Assembly (NCBI GenBank): GCA_963921935.1
Contig: OY998176.1
Coordinates: forward strand, 47,207,813-47,271,812
Reading direction: 5' to 3'
Origin: Galeruca laticollis
Lineage: Eukaryota; Arthropoda; Insecta; Coleoptera; Chrysomelidae
Length of the DNA stretch: 64,000 nucleotides
Within the stretch, counting starts at the first letter, position 1, and every line of letters begins with the position of its first letter. The notes below the pieces were generated by a model. It was not told the origin of the DNA. It saw nothing but the letters and a program-made list of their open reading frames with translations, and did not search any database. A program made the translations under genes and the position numbers. Below are positions 33,282-44,300 of the stretch, piece after piece.

Positions 33282-34047
33282 GGTAGATACAACAAATGAT
33301 GCGGCGAGTTCATATGTTAGATAATTGATTACAGTTGTCTGCAGATATTAGAGGCTCGTATTATAATTATGTATTTCTCTCCGATTATTATTGAACAGAG
33401 ACACTAGTAGATAAGCACTTTATATTTCGTGTCGTAGCACGATAGATTTAGTTGAGAGTGGATTAGATTGGAGTTTTATTCTGGCTGGAGAGATTCACTT
33501 GATTATTTAAGATACTTGTTTACCGGAGATATGTTTTACTACTGATTCATCGGAGATTTGTTTTCTTACTAGTTCATCGGAGATACGTTTATTCAATTGA
33601 TGTTTTTGCTCGAGAATTCGTATTTTTGTTACAGGGGGAGAGAAAGTTTACTGATCATGTTTCGACCGAGAATTATTGAAAAGAAAACATTTTGTTATAC
33701 AGATCAGTATGTCGTAAAAAACTTTTATTATATTACGGTCGAAACTTGAGATCTCGACTAAGGATAACTTTCTAATTGACAAAGGATATACGTATTTAAC
33801 AAAATAAATCGTCTACTCTTACCCATAATAGAAAGTTTCTATTCATTGTCGCGAAGCCATTATGAATTTTAGGAAGGTCCATAACTCTTTTTTTATGAAT
33901 AGATTTTTCAACTAGTTAAAGATTCTAAGTACTTTGTTTATATATTCTTTTTCTATTCGTATAAGTGAGGAAGAAAGTTTGTCAAAATGGTTCTGTGATA
34001 TACACTGCTCTTCAAATCTCGACATACACTGCTCACCAAATCTCACA
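33282..34047 (-). repeat. BEL LTR (shared by two tandem copies)
   Basis: Matches 36824-37565 over its length (for example ATGATGCGGCGAGTTCATAT, GATAGATTTAGTTGAGAGTG, GATTCATCGGAGAT). Its right end is TCACA at 34047 before the purine tract. Its left end was opened by the LINE, which duplicated GGTAGATACA. Confidence 0.85.
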
Positions 34048-34069
34048 TTCTCCCCCCGGAAATAAAGTA

Positions 34070-35300
34070 TCTGCTTCATTTAAGAGAAAGAGAGATAGGT
34101 AAATTTAATTATAAATAAGGATACAGTTATGGTAAACCGTTTTGTTGTAGATTAGACATAACTTACAACTAAGAAAGCCGGTACTGCTAATTGAAGTTTA
34201 TTAGACGAGTCGACGACCGATTAACATGTTTTAGTAGCTAGTGATTTTCCTCACAAGACCTGGTGTCTTGTTCTGGGAGAAGGCATAGTTTTGTTGTAGA
34301 TCTGGTAGTCTCACCTGCTTTAGTTTTTAGGCGGACAACCCTGATCTTTCCATCAGGTCCGGTTATGGTTTCTTTGACTCTTGCCATAGGCCAATTAAGA
34401 GATGGAATGTTTTTTTCCTTTAAGAGGATTAGTTCGTTTATTTGTAGGTTCTCGCGTGCACATCGTTCGATAAGGTACTCAAAGACCGTAAGTTTAATAT
34501 TGCTTCAAATTGAGACATCATAGTTGCGAATTGTTCAAAAGTTAATTTTGTTGAGCCGATGAGTCTTAAGATATGATACTTGGCGCTTTTAATTGCAGCT
34601 TCCCAAATTCTTCCCCAATGTGGGGATCTTGGTGGAATAAATTTCCACCGTGTGTCGTTTAGAGCCATATCATTTTGAATTATATCATCAAATTCTTTAT
34701 TCTTAGAGTCATTATAAAGTTCTCTTAACTGAATTCTAGCTCCTGGAAAGTTTGTTGCATTGCCTGAGCAAATGATAATGGGTTTACCTCGTCTAGCTAC
34801 GAAACGTTTCAAAGTGGATATAAATGCGTCCGTAGCGAGATTTCATACTCGTTCTATTTGCACAGCTTTGGTCACCATGCATACGAAAATTGATATGTAA
34901 CATTTCGTTACGAGAGTTTTGCGTAGGGTGGATGATTTTATAAAAAAGGGACCTCCGAAATCGACGCCAACTTTTTGGAAAGGGCGTGAGTACGTGACTT
35001 TGTCTTTCTTAAGGTCGGCCATTATCTGTTGAGCCATCTCAAATTTTGCAGTTTCTGATTATATGCCTGATTTGCCTTAACCCATTGAGAGGCCATTAGC
35101 TTAATCGTACATTTGATAGGACATTTTGTCGGCCAGCATGGCCTAAACGTACATGGTGTTGTTTGAGGATAAGAGAAGTTACATCATTTTTTGAAGGTAA
35201 TAAGATTGGGTGTTTTTGCTCAAAGGAAATTTCCAAGTTTTCCAACCTACCTCCGATACGTAGATGAAGACCGGATGAATTTAAAATTGGTTTCAAGGAT
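34070..35300 (-). pseudogene. BEL/Pao integrase
   Basis: Minus-strand order: zinc-binding part at 35296-35096 (HLRIGGRLENLE, KHPILLPSKNDV, HHVRLGHAG), core with VDFGGPF holding the first Asp (35037-34843), then 34812-34438. There the second acidic site reads CSGNATNF where the family has SDNGTNF, so the Asp is Gly. PPRSPHWGRIWEAA keeps the Glu. The C-terminal domain (WPMARVKETITGPDGKIRVV) ends near 34263, just before the LTR. Stops between the blocks and the Asp-to-Gly change mean that it is inactive. Confidence 0.85.
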
Positions 35301-36113
35301 ATCGGTTGTTTGTTTGACAGATTTTTGTTCTATGAAAGTTCAGCTACCTCCGTTGAAAAGGACTGATTTTGAACTAGTTATATGACGAACGTTAATGATG
35401 AATTCAATTCACTGACTGACAGAGGTCCTTTGAATTGATTTTATCTGTTTTTTGAATTATGAGCGAATCGTAGAATGTATGCCACTGTGCGTTGCAGTTT
35501 GGGAAATGAAGAGAAGATAGAGAAAGTGTTTTGCCAAAAGTTGTCTTGGTCAGAGATAATTGTTAACGCTACCTCTTTCCTCAGGTAGTTTGTCAAGGTT
35601 TTTTGTAATCTCGCGTTGAAAAAAATCCTAACTCAAGTCATTAAGGAATTTGGGTCAATTAATCCACATGGGGTAGACTTCAGGAGTGAATTTTACGCGT
35701 GGCAGCATGTAATCTGGATTATCACTTGATCGCACGTACCGCCACTGGAATTTTTCTAATAACGTTTATATTTTTGATACTCTATTTGATACAAATGCCG
35801 ACCATAGACTTGGGTGGCTTTTGCACCAACAGAGTGCAATTTGAGTGTCAGTTTATGAATAAACAGAGGTTATGTTGATTTTAGTTTCTAAAACGTTTTT
35901 GATTTTGAAGATAAAAGCTGTTGAGACCTAAGTCTGCGTTTTACCACTAATAGGTAATTCTTCGTGGTAAATAAACAAGTATTTTCAATGGACTGTATTT
36001 CGTATTTTTTATTACAAAGATGTACGAGTAATTAAGTCAAATTGAAATTCGTGAAGTATTATATGATAATTTTTTGACAACTGTCACTGTCATCGTCATA
36101 CATATATTGTAAA

Positions 36114-36611
36114 TTATCTATGACACATATCACCTACTCTGATCGAATTTAGTGTTTTGTAAACATAAACATAGTCGAACAAAAGCATTCCACAGATTTC
36201 AAGTCTGGTAATTGATATAGTTTTCAAAGGTGCAGCACGCGATTTTGAAGATAACAAAATACATGAAACTGTTTCATCAGTGTAAATAGTTCTGACGTAG
36301 ACACATGCGCCGTACGCTTCGGTACTCGCATCTTTAAAGGGATTGAGCTGAATTTCATTTATTTCTCTGTGATTGAAAATAAAGCGAGGAATTTTTAAAT
36401 GCTTGATTTGGCAGATGGTGATTAGGAATTCTTCCCATTTTCGTATAACTTCCTTATCGGTGATTTTATCATCCCATTTACATTGTAATTTCCAGATGTT
36501 CTGCATCAGCATTTTTCCTTTCACGATTGCGGGATGTACAAAACCTAGGGGGTCATAACACTGTGAAATAAGCGATAGAATTTTTCTCTTTGTGATATTG
36601 TCCTCTTTCAT
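36114..36611 (-). pseudogene. BEL polymerase, RT-RNase H bridge
   Basis: 165 residues open. ILSLISQCYDPLGFVHPAIVKGK is the conserved stretch of the 'A17-like' region of BEL polymerases. A Trp-rich WKLQCKWDD block follows, then the start of the RNase H domain with FKDASTEAYGACVYVR (catalytic Asp in DAS) and SRAAPLKTISITRLEICG. The RT core that should come before it is deleted. The same region, more decayed, is at 20077-20110 and 21140-21372. Confidence 0.85.
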
Positions 36612-36823
36612 GAGGACAATCTTTGTTGTAGATGAACTAGATTATTGGAGTGGTCTTTTATGTTTGTCGTTCACCGATACACCAAAAGTTTTGTTGTTTT
36701 GTTTCACTTCGATTAGGTTGTGAAAAGAAGGATCAGTCGTAATTTTAAGTAACGTTTAATAAAAACACTTAAGTACGACAATATTAACAACATAAATCAA
36801 ATCTTGCAAAAAACAGATATTAA

Positions 36824-37565
36824 GGTGGATACAACAAAAAATGATGCGGCGAGTTCATATGTTAGATAATTAATTACAGATATTAGATGCTCGTATTTTA
36901 ATTATGGGTTTCTCTCCGATTATTATTGAACTGAGACACTAGCAAATAAACACTTTTGTATTTTGCCTCGTAACACGATAGATTTAGTTGAGAGTGGATT
37001 AGATTGGTGTTTTATTCTGGCCGGAGAGATTCACTGAGTTTTTAAGATACTTGTTTACCGGAGATATGTCTTACTACTGATTCATCGGAGATACGTTTTC
37101 TTACTGGTTCATCGGAGATACGTTTATTCAATTGATGTTTTTGCTCGAGGATTCGTCTTTTTGTTACAGAGGGAAAAAAGTTAAGTGATCGTTTTTCGAC
37201 CGAGAATTATTGAAATCTATTTCTCATACAGATCTGTATGTTGTAAAAATCTTTTATTATATTAAGGTCTACACTTGAGATCTCGACTAAGGGTAACGTT
37301 CTAATTAACAAAGTTTGTAACAAAATAACGCGTGTAATCTTACCCATAAGCGAAAGTTTCTATTCATTGTCGTGAAGCCATTATAGGTTTTAGGAAGGTC
37401 CGTAATTCTTTCTTATGAATAGATTTTCAAACTAGTTAAAGGTTCTAAGTACTTCGTTTATATATTATTTTTTCTACTCATATAGGTGATGGAGAAAGTT
37501 TGTTAATTTGTTTTTGTGATATACACTGCTCTTCAAATTTCGACAAACACTGCTGACCTATCACA
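36824..37565 (-). repeat. BEL 5' LTR
   Basis: On the minus strand it starts TGTGATAGGTCAGCAG and ends near GTATCCACC, followed by the leader. It shows many small differences from the LTR at 33282-34047, so the copy is old. Confidence 0.85.
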
Positions 37566-38233
37566 TCAATAAGTATTATATAATATACCATGTATAGTTT
37601 TTTGTGAAAACGACTTAATATAGAGACTAACATATCATATTATGCTTTACTTTATACATCATGATAATAGAGAATAGTTGTTCATATTTCATATTTGTTA
37701 TACGTTGCAAATGTTACGAGTATCAATCACCTAGCTGGATATACTAATTATAAATGAAAGAACGACATTTTGGTATAGCCAAATGTGTTTTTTCTTGAAT
37801 CTTCTACTTGTGAATTTGATTACGTTTTTTCAGTGAATTTTCAAAGATATTATGTTCACATGAATATAGCTATGATCAATTTTTTAATAGCAACAATGTG
37901 TTCCCCAAAAAAGCTCATTTGAATTCGTCTTTCTATTTTATACATACTATTATAGGTAGATATTTTTGATAGAAAACCTACCTACATATGAAGAAGAAAC
38001 TTACTTATTTGTTCAACTAAATATTCTAGTCATATTTTACGTTGTTTGAATTTTTGAGTAATAGTTGGTTAAAAATGTATGCTTCTTGCGCACAACATGT
38101 GAAAGTTAGTAGATATTTTGATTGTAGAAAACAAACCCTTTAGTGATGGCACTTCCTCTACGCACCGTAAAACTAAACAGACAATATCGATAATAATCCT
38201 GTCATTTATTAATTATTCCTTTTTTATTTTCAG
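37566..38233. other. Intron end, nothing recognised
   Basis: AT-rich sequence before the exon at 38234, ending in a normal pyrimidine-rich acceptor (TTTTTATTTTCAG). No coding signal. Confidence 0.5.
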
Positions 38234-38471
38234 ATGTACGATAAATATGAGGATACAACCACTGTCTACTTAGGTCCAAAATTTGATGAAAAATACTTTT
38301 TTCGTATTGACAAATATGACGGTTCGGAATATATGCCTTATTTAAAGGACTGTAAAGACAAAGTACAAGGATCTACAGATGATGTGATGTACTTTCAAGG
38401 AATTACAAAAAACGATACTCTAAGATTTTTCAAGAAAACTTTATGTCGTGTAGCGACTTTAAATTATGCAA
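38234..38471 (+). CDS. CD36-family scavenger receptor, internal exon B
   Basis: Acceptor TTTTATTTTCAG and donor A|GTGAGT; 238 bases, phase 0 in and phase 1 out. The peptide TTTVYLGPKFDEKYFFRIDKYDG matches the family 'VYTG..D...G.ID.YNG' strand. CKDKVQGSTDDVMYFQGI follows the conserved Cys and 'I.G..D...F' region, and KNDTLRFFKKTLCR is the hallmark 'L..F..DLCR' stretch. Exon A joins it directly (NR then MYDKYED) without changing frame. The NDT at residues 61-63 could be an N-glycosylation site. The 24-kb intron before it holds the nested transposons. Confidence 0.9.
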
Positions 38472-38639
38472 GTGAGTGTTTCTGAATATAATATCGATTT
38501 ATATTTCAAAAAAATCATTCAAATACATTGCTCTGACAACTTCATTAATTACCTTCTTCAAGATAGAGATTAGGTAAGCAATTGCATTTTCAATTACAAA
38601 CTTTCTCGTTTTTGCTTACTTTTTCGTTTCTCTACCAAT
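38472..38639. other. Start of intron 2
   Basis: Non-coding sequence after the exon B donor; nothing recognised before the LINE fragment at 38640. Confidence 0.5.
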
Positions 38640-39574
38640 TATACCTTTTTGTTTTGGGAAACGGTAGCACTACGATTCAAAACCTATTTGTTACCTCTTT
38701 GGCTCGATGACCAGATAGTTATTTACTCCAAGAGTGATTTTTTATGTATGCAGGGCTCATGGGATAAAGGCAGGAGTCTCTATCTTGGGCATTGTGTATT
38801 CCATCTTGTAGGCTTTTTCCCGTTATGTTTTTCATTTGATATATTCAACGGGGCGGTGAGCGTCTCCTTGGTCTGCAGCCCTCAACATTCCCCTCTATGA
38901 TGAGCTACTCCATTGCCTCTGATCATCTGGAAATGTGTCCAAACTATTCTAAATACTGTCGATTGACAGGAGTGCATAGTCTGGTTTTGATTCCTAGTTT
39001 TCCCAAAATTGATTCATTGGTGCTGTATGCTGTCCGCGGTATTCGGAGCATTCTCCTATAACACCGCATCTCTAGAGCATCAATCCTGCGGCGGTCTGCC
39101 ACTTTCCAAGTCTCTAACGCATAAGTCGTGATAGGGAAGATGAGGGTTCGCAGAAGCCTGAATTTGGTTTTAATTGTAATTGACGTGGCCTTCCATATAC
39201 GAGTGAGCTTCGCTGTAGTTTCGCACCATGGCGATGCGCCTGCGGATTTCAGCTTCGCAGTCTACTGTGTTAGCGACGATAGATCTTGGGTATTTAAAGC
39301 GATGGACCACCTCATAACCGGCTACAATTGTTGTGTCAGAGCTGTTGTTTTTGACGCGGTCAACAATCTTCACATTGGTCTTGGAAACATTAATTTCCAG
39401 TCCGTAATGTCTACTATATTAAGATAACTTTTGAATGATAGCATGGAGTTAGTGCTCGTCTTTTGCAATTATCAGGGTATCATCTACATACCTTAAGTTA
39501 TTTATTTTCCTGATACCTACAGCGATGCCACCTTTCTTCTCTTCAAAAACCTCTCTGATTATGTATTCGCTATA
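38640..39574 (-). pseudogene. LINE fragment, RT end and C-terminus
   Basis: On the minus strand the YVDDTLIIA catalytic box lies near 39500-39475, followed by YEVVHRFKYP and CEAEIRRRIAM (39310-39220). These match the stretch after the RT of LINE elements of the type seen in many insects ('YL G..I...G....EI..RI..A'). Decayed remains of the C-terminal part reach about 38640. It continues across a mariner-like element into 41577-42440. Confidence 0.75.
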
Positions 39575-39576
39575 TA

Positions 39577-41574
39577 CAATGTGACCAATTAAGTCGGAAC
39601 CAAATGGGAAACTTTTTTATTTTTCGTTTTACGAAAAAAAGTCATTCTTCATAAAAGGTTTTGCATGGTCTAAAACGTAAAATTCAACCATCAGATGACA
39701 ACTTTTATCAGTCATATACGAGGTTCGTCAAAAAACATTATTTTCACCCAAGAGTAAAGTACTTTATTTTTTACAAAATCGAAAATTGTTATTAAAAAAA
39801 GTTGGTCACGATTGAAAACTATTGTCAGATATCCAATATTGCCCTTCGGACATGAAAAAATATTTTTTGGTATAAATAAAATACATGCATATGTATATCT
39901 AGTAATCAGCTATTTTATTGAAAGACATGATAACCTTTCGGTTCATTATTAAGTTATGCAACAATGTACATTGCAATTGAATAGTTATTGCATACATATC
40001 ATATTTTTTTATTTTGCAAATGAAAAGATAAACAAGTTAAGTAATAAGTAGTAAATAATATTAATAACATTATAATGAATCCTTCAAATAGTTATTTTTC
40101 AATATTTGAACGAAGGATAATAAAAAAATGGAAGTAAAATAATTTATTTTTTGTTCCAATTGACTAAAGGCTCAACATATCCGCCATCTCTTTCTAAACA
40201 GTTAGTGGTTCGTCTATTAAATTCCCTTAATACATGCTTGATTATGTTTGCAGTAATTTCCTGACATGCCTCTGTAATTGTACTTTCCAAATGATCAATA
40301 TTTTGAAAAGGCCTTTGCTGGTAAACCCTATGTTTTAAGTAGCCCCATAAGAAATCATCCAGAGATCTAGCCGGCCAAAAAATGTGCGAATGTCTGTGTA
40401 TTACTTTGTTATTGGAAGTCGATTCAAGGTATTCCCTCACAGCTACTGTGGTATGGCATGTAGTAGCTCCGTCTTGTTGGAACCATGCACGTTGACGGTT
40501 TATTAGAGATAGTTCGCTAATAAAATCATTGTATAATTCATTTTGTAAAAAACTTAGATAACGTTCAGCATTCATTGATTGTCGAAAAAAATATGGTCCT
40601 ATGATTTTATTTTGTAAATACCACACCATAAGTTGGTCTTGAATGAATATTGGTCTCGTGTTTTGATGGTAAAGTAAGGATTACTGTCACACGACCAGCG
40701 ACAATTTTGTTAACTGATAGTTCCATTCGATGTGAATGTTTTCTCATCGGTAAAAATTATATTTCTCAATAAAAGGGATACTCTTCTAACTCTCCTTGTA
40801 TCAACAAGCAGAATTCAAACCGTCTGTCATAATCTCTATCTTTCAATGTATGCACAAACTGGGGTTTGTATGTAATTATAATATTTGCCGTTGTACCTCT
40901 ACTTACTTCATTTCGGATCAAAGACATTCTTTTTCTCAATGACAGTTTAAGGTGCTCTACTACAGATAACATCACTTGCAATTGCGTGTTCTCACTGGCA
41001 CCCTCTTCTGGTATTTTTTATTAAAATTATTGTGAACACTTCCTGACGTCAAAAATTTATTTATAATTTTTGAAACTGTCGAATGCTGAATATTTCTATT
41101 CTGATGTCTGTTGTTTAATATGGCTGCTGCTTCTCGATGAGTCTTATAATTATCTCCCACAATCAACACTATTTCAATTTTTTCCTCATTACTTAACCGA
41201 ACCGACATTTCTTGTATTTTATAAAATTTAACTAGCGTTTTGACGTTTACTGTCAGTGCATCCTAGATAACAAATGGTTCTATACGCAAATTGCTAATCT
41301 CCTGATTTTGTCAGGGCAATGCTGATACAGAGAAGTTAATAAACACAAAAAAAATTTTTTTTTTCATGGCAGATGGATAATATTGGATATCTGACAATAA
41401 TTTTCAATAATGATAATTTTTTACATACCTCGTATACGACTAACAAATTTCGATATCTGATTAGTGTATTTCAGGTTTTGAACCATGCACAACTTTTTAT
41501 GAGGAATAACTTTTCTTCATAAAACTAAGAATAAAAACGTTTTCCATATGGTTCCCACTTAATTGGACACACTG
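39577..41574 (-). mobile_element. mariner-like transposon in a LINE
   Basis: Left end CAATGTGACCAATTAAGTCG and right end the inverse of CAGTGTGTCCAATTAAGTGG, each next to TA (39575-39576, 41575-41576). The inverted ends stay similar for about 80 bases. The LINE reading continues on both sides, so the element is a later arrival. The transposase gene lies on the minus strand (41208-40144). Confidence 0.88.
40144..41208 (-). pseudogene. mariner-like transposase, broken
   Basis: Start MSVRLSNEEKIEIVLIVGD with the helix-turn-helix part (41208-40972), including STVSKIINKF. A middle part in another frame follows (40981-40766), then 40629-40144 with GPYFFRQSMNAERYL, FQQDGATTCHT (catalytic Asp) and a FWPARSLDDFLWGYLK stretch. 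Compared with the usual PRSPDLTPLDFFLWGYLK, about five residues are missing exactly where the third acidic residue lies. With at least two frame breaks it cannot be active. Confidence 0.85.
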
Positions 41575-41576
41575 TA

Positions 41577-42440
41577 TATATCACGTCCTTTGCCTGGAAC
41601 GAATCCAGTCTGTTCGTTTGATATTTGTGGGAGAAGGACATTTTTCATCGTCCCGTTCAGTACCACGAGCATGATTTTGTTAGCGTGAGGGATGAGGGCG
41701 ATCGTGCGGTAATTCTCGCAGTCGAGAGGGGAGCCCCTTTTATATATAGGTAAGAAAGTGGAAAGGCACTATTGTTCCGGCCACCCCCACTCGTCCAGAT
41801 TTTCAGGCATAAGCTATGCATAACAGATTTTCCTATTTCGCCCATGCTCTTCGGAACGTCAGCGGTAATTCCATCGTACCCTGGTGTTTGTTGCACTTCC
41901 TCCCTGAGTATTGCTGGTTCAGGTTTATTGCTCAAGTAGATCCGCCACACATAGACAATACCTTTTGCGTCTGTGATTGCATTGCCTAGGTTATCACTGA
42001 TGATTTCTATCTTGGGTTTGAATTCACGTGCCAAATATTTCACCTTACTATAGAACTCCGAATGGCTGTTTTCCGTCGCATATCTTTATAGTTCTATACA
42101 TAATCTGTTTATGTGATTATTTTTATCTCTTCTGCAGGGGTGTTTCTTGCTGTTATTTATAGTTTTCATTAATTGTTATTTTTCTGAATCTGTCCCTCAC
42201 GCTCTAATACTACGTCGCTCTTCTACCACAACCATTGTTTCGTCTGACATCCAACGCTGATGTTTTGATATGCTTAGGATGTTTGGTATGCTACTAGCTA
42301 GATCACTGATTCACTTTTCAACACATCTCCAGGCTTGGTTTGAGCTTCCCTGTAGTTGGGAAGATCCACTGTTTCTAAGGACTTCTTGAGCAGGAGCACT
42401 AATTATTTTGATTTTCGTTTTTGGTACTGGTTTGCTCAGT
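41577..42440 (-). pseudogene. LINE fragment, start of RT
   Basis: Minus-strand blocks: RRSIRA-type linker (about 42230), KYLAREFKPKIEIISDN (42043), PGYDGITADVPKSMGEIGKSVMHSLC and the ISNEQTGFVPGKGRD stretch (41620-41580). These match the finger and palm start of a LINE reverse transcriptase. The part between GFVPGKGRD and the YVDD box on the other side of the mariner is mostly missing, so the LINE had lost about 100 residues before or at the insertion. Confidence 0.7.
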
Positions 42441-43439
42441 TTGATTGTAATGCGTATTGCCCAGGTAAGCCCAAAGGAGACAGAGTTCGATTAAATTAAC
42501 TGATTTATTGCTATAAAAAATATTATTTACAATGCTAAAAATAAACTAAAATACAATATTCTATATATACATCACTTTGGTACGTAATTATATTGAAAAT
42601 CACGTTCCGACGGTCCGCACTCCTCTGTCGATCGATGTGTACTGACGATCTGAAAGTAGGTAGGTATAACGGTGCGAAATTTCCACTGTGGTATACGGGA
42701 TTCTCTATGTCCTATGAAATGTTCAGACAGCCAAAGTTGAGAACAGCCGATAGATCAATACTCTTTCGGTTATAGTCTCAAGATGTGAGTATATCGTTTA
42801 TAGTTAGTCAATTCCCAACTTAACGACTCTCTCGGTTTTATAGGGATGTAGTTATTCTGACGCGTCAATACCACACCAGAATTATACTAACATTGGGAGC
42901 GATCGTTTACAGACGGTCAATACCCGGCTCAACGTTTGCAAACCCTATAGAGATACTGCAGAGTTTTCGATGCGTCAATACCGCACCGGAATTATTCTAA
43001 CAGTTTGAACAATCGTTCTCGTTTCCGTCAATACCAGAAACCAACGGCCGTTCAAGTGAATGATGTATAAAAGTCGAATCAATACTTCGACTAAGTACAA
43101 CACTCCACGGTGAATTGTGTAAAGCGTATAAGGTTAAAGTCAGTACCTTCGACCTACGCTTCGCACTGGAGGCGGCTGAACTTGTAGGAGCTGGAGTCCG
43201 TGAACCAAGTTGCTGTCTTGTCTGTCGGCTTGCATTTTTATATACATCTTAGCGGTGGTGGTGGAAGTCTCCTTCCCTTCTGCTGTCGATTCTTCGTGCG
43301 CATCTTGGCGTGGGGGACTTGCTGTTCTGGTGGGATATCGCGTCATCACGGTGTTAACTGGTTTATTGGATCGATATTTCTAGTAATGAATTTATATCAT
43401 TACATGATGTTAAATATGGCTGCGAGAATATGGCACCTA
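42441..43439. repeat. Unassigned repetitive segment
   Basis: GCGTCAATACCRCACCRGAATTAT occurs at about 42862 and 42969 (107-110 bases apart), and shorter TCAATACC motifs recur to 43040. A run of AAATAAACTAAAATAC near 42540 could be a polyadenylation region on the minus strand, which would fit an LTR or LINE end. I could not assign a class. A 69-residue minus frame (43349-43140) has no family features. Confidence 0.45.
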
Positions 43440-43880
43440 GAAAATTATCCAAATTGCTTTTGTTCCTTGCTGTTAGTACCAGATCGTCTGCAAACTCTTT
43501 TATTTGTATCATGCTCTGGGCTATTGCTGTGCTTGTTTCGTTTGCCTTAATATCTCCATCTAATGCTATATTGAATAATACAGTTGTTAATGCACTTCAT
43601 CTATGGTTGATTTCCACTTCTGAACCCATATTGGTATTCCCCTAGTTTGTGTTCCGTGTATTTGTTTATTTTCTTTCTTATGAGCGATGTCATGACCTTC
43701 TATTAAGTAGAGATATTCGTCGGTAGTTATAGCACTTTGTATGGTCTCCCTTTTTGAATATTGATATTATCAATCATAAATTCCATTCTGCTGGTATATG
43801 TTTATTAGTAATTCCTGCCTTTACCTTATCCTAGTTTAGCTGGGAAGGTTAGTTGGACCACATTATTGCGATAGGACCAA
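43440..43880 (-). pseudogene. LINE reverse transcriptase fragment
   Basis: On the minus strand IPAEWN...ISIFKKGDHTKCYNYRRISLLN (about 43800-43700) is the RT finger region. VLFNIALDGDIK and EFADDLVLTARN (about 43600-43470) hold the catalytic ADD box. The part between them is deleted or scrambled. It is a different copy from the LINE at 38.6-42.4 kb. Confidence 0.75.
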
Positions 43881-43919
43881 ATATACCTCAATTAAATATT
43901 GCTGGCATTAATGTTGAAA

Positions 43920-44300
43920 TTATGTTCTTGTTTTTTTTTCTGATAATGTCGATGTATACGCAAGGACAAACATAAAATGTTGGTTCGAATAGATAAAAAT
44001 TCTGAAGTAATTTCACGTCAACTGGCAGCAACAACAGAAGTCAGTCATCTATAATTAGAATTCTAAAAGAAAAAAGTTTTACCCTTATCACTTCATTCCT
44101 CTTCAAAATTTGCTTACAAGAGATCTCCCACCACGATAACAGTTCTGTCAACAGATTCTCAACAAGCATATTGATGACCGACAGTTTATTAAGAATATTA
44201 CATTCACCAGCGAAACAGTAATTACTGGGAAGATGAAAATCCGCATGCAGATATACCTAGTATGAGATTTTCAGTATGAGATGAGACTCTTATTTTTTTG
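43920..44300 (+). pseudogene. mariner-like transposase fragment
   Basis: Plus-strand blocks of the DUF4817-type family: EVISRQLAATTEVSHL-like helix-turn-helix end (about 44000), KKFYPYHFIPLQNLLTRDLPPR (44070-44140), FCQQILN, FIKNITFTSETV (44190-44220) and NYWEDENPHADIP in a shifted frame (44221-44260). The first catalytic Asp of the usual FTDE is read as Ser. Only this third of the gene remains. Confidence 0.75.

Larger units (their letters stand above)
33282..37565 (-). mobile_element. BEL/Pao LTR retrotransposon, internally deleted
   Basis: LTRs at 33282-34047 and 36824-37565 start TGTGA on the minus strand. A purine tract (CCGGGGGGAGAA, minus) sits directly before the 3' LTR. The body keeps a leader, the part between RT and RNase H, and the integrase to its end. 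Gag, protease and the RT core are missing: the leader joins the polymerase directly at about 36620. The left LTR also serves as 5' LTR for the outer copy to its left, so the two copies stand in tandem. Confidence 0.85.

Noticed and set aside
34263..34523. Plus-strand 86-residue frame
   Set aside because: It is the shadow of the BEL integrase C-terminal domain on the minus strand.
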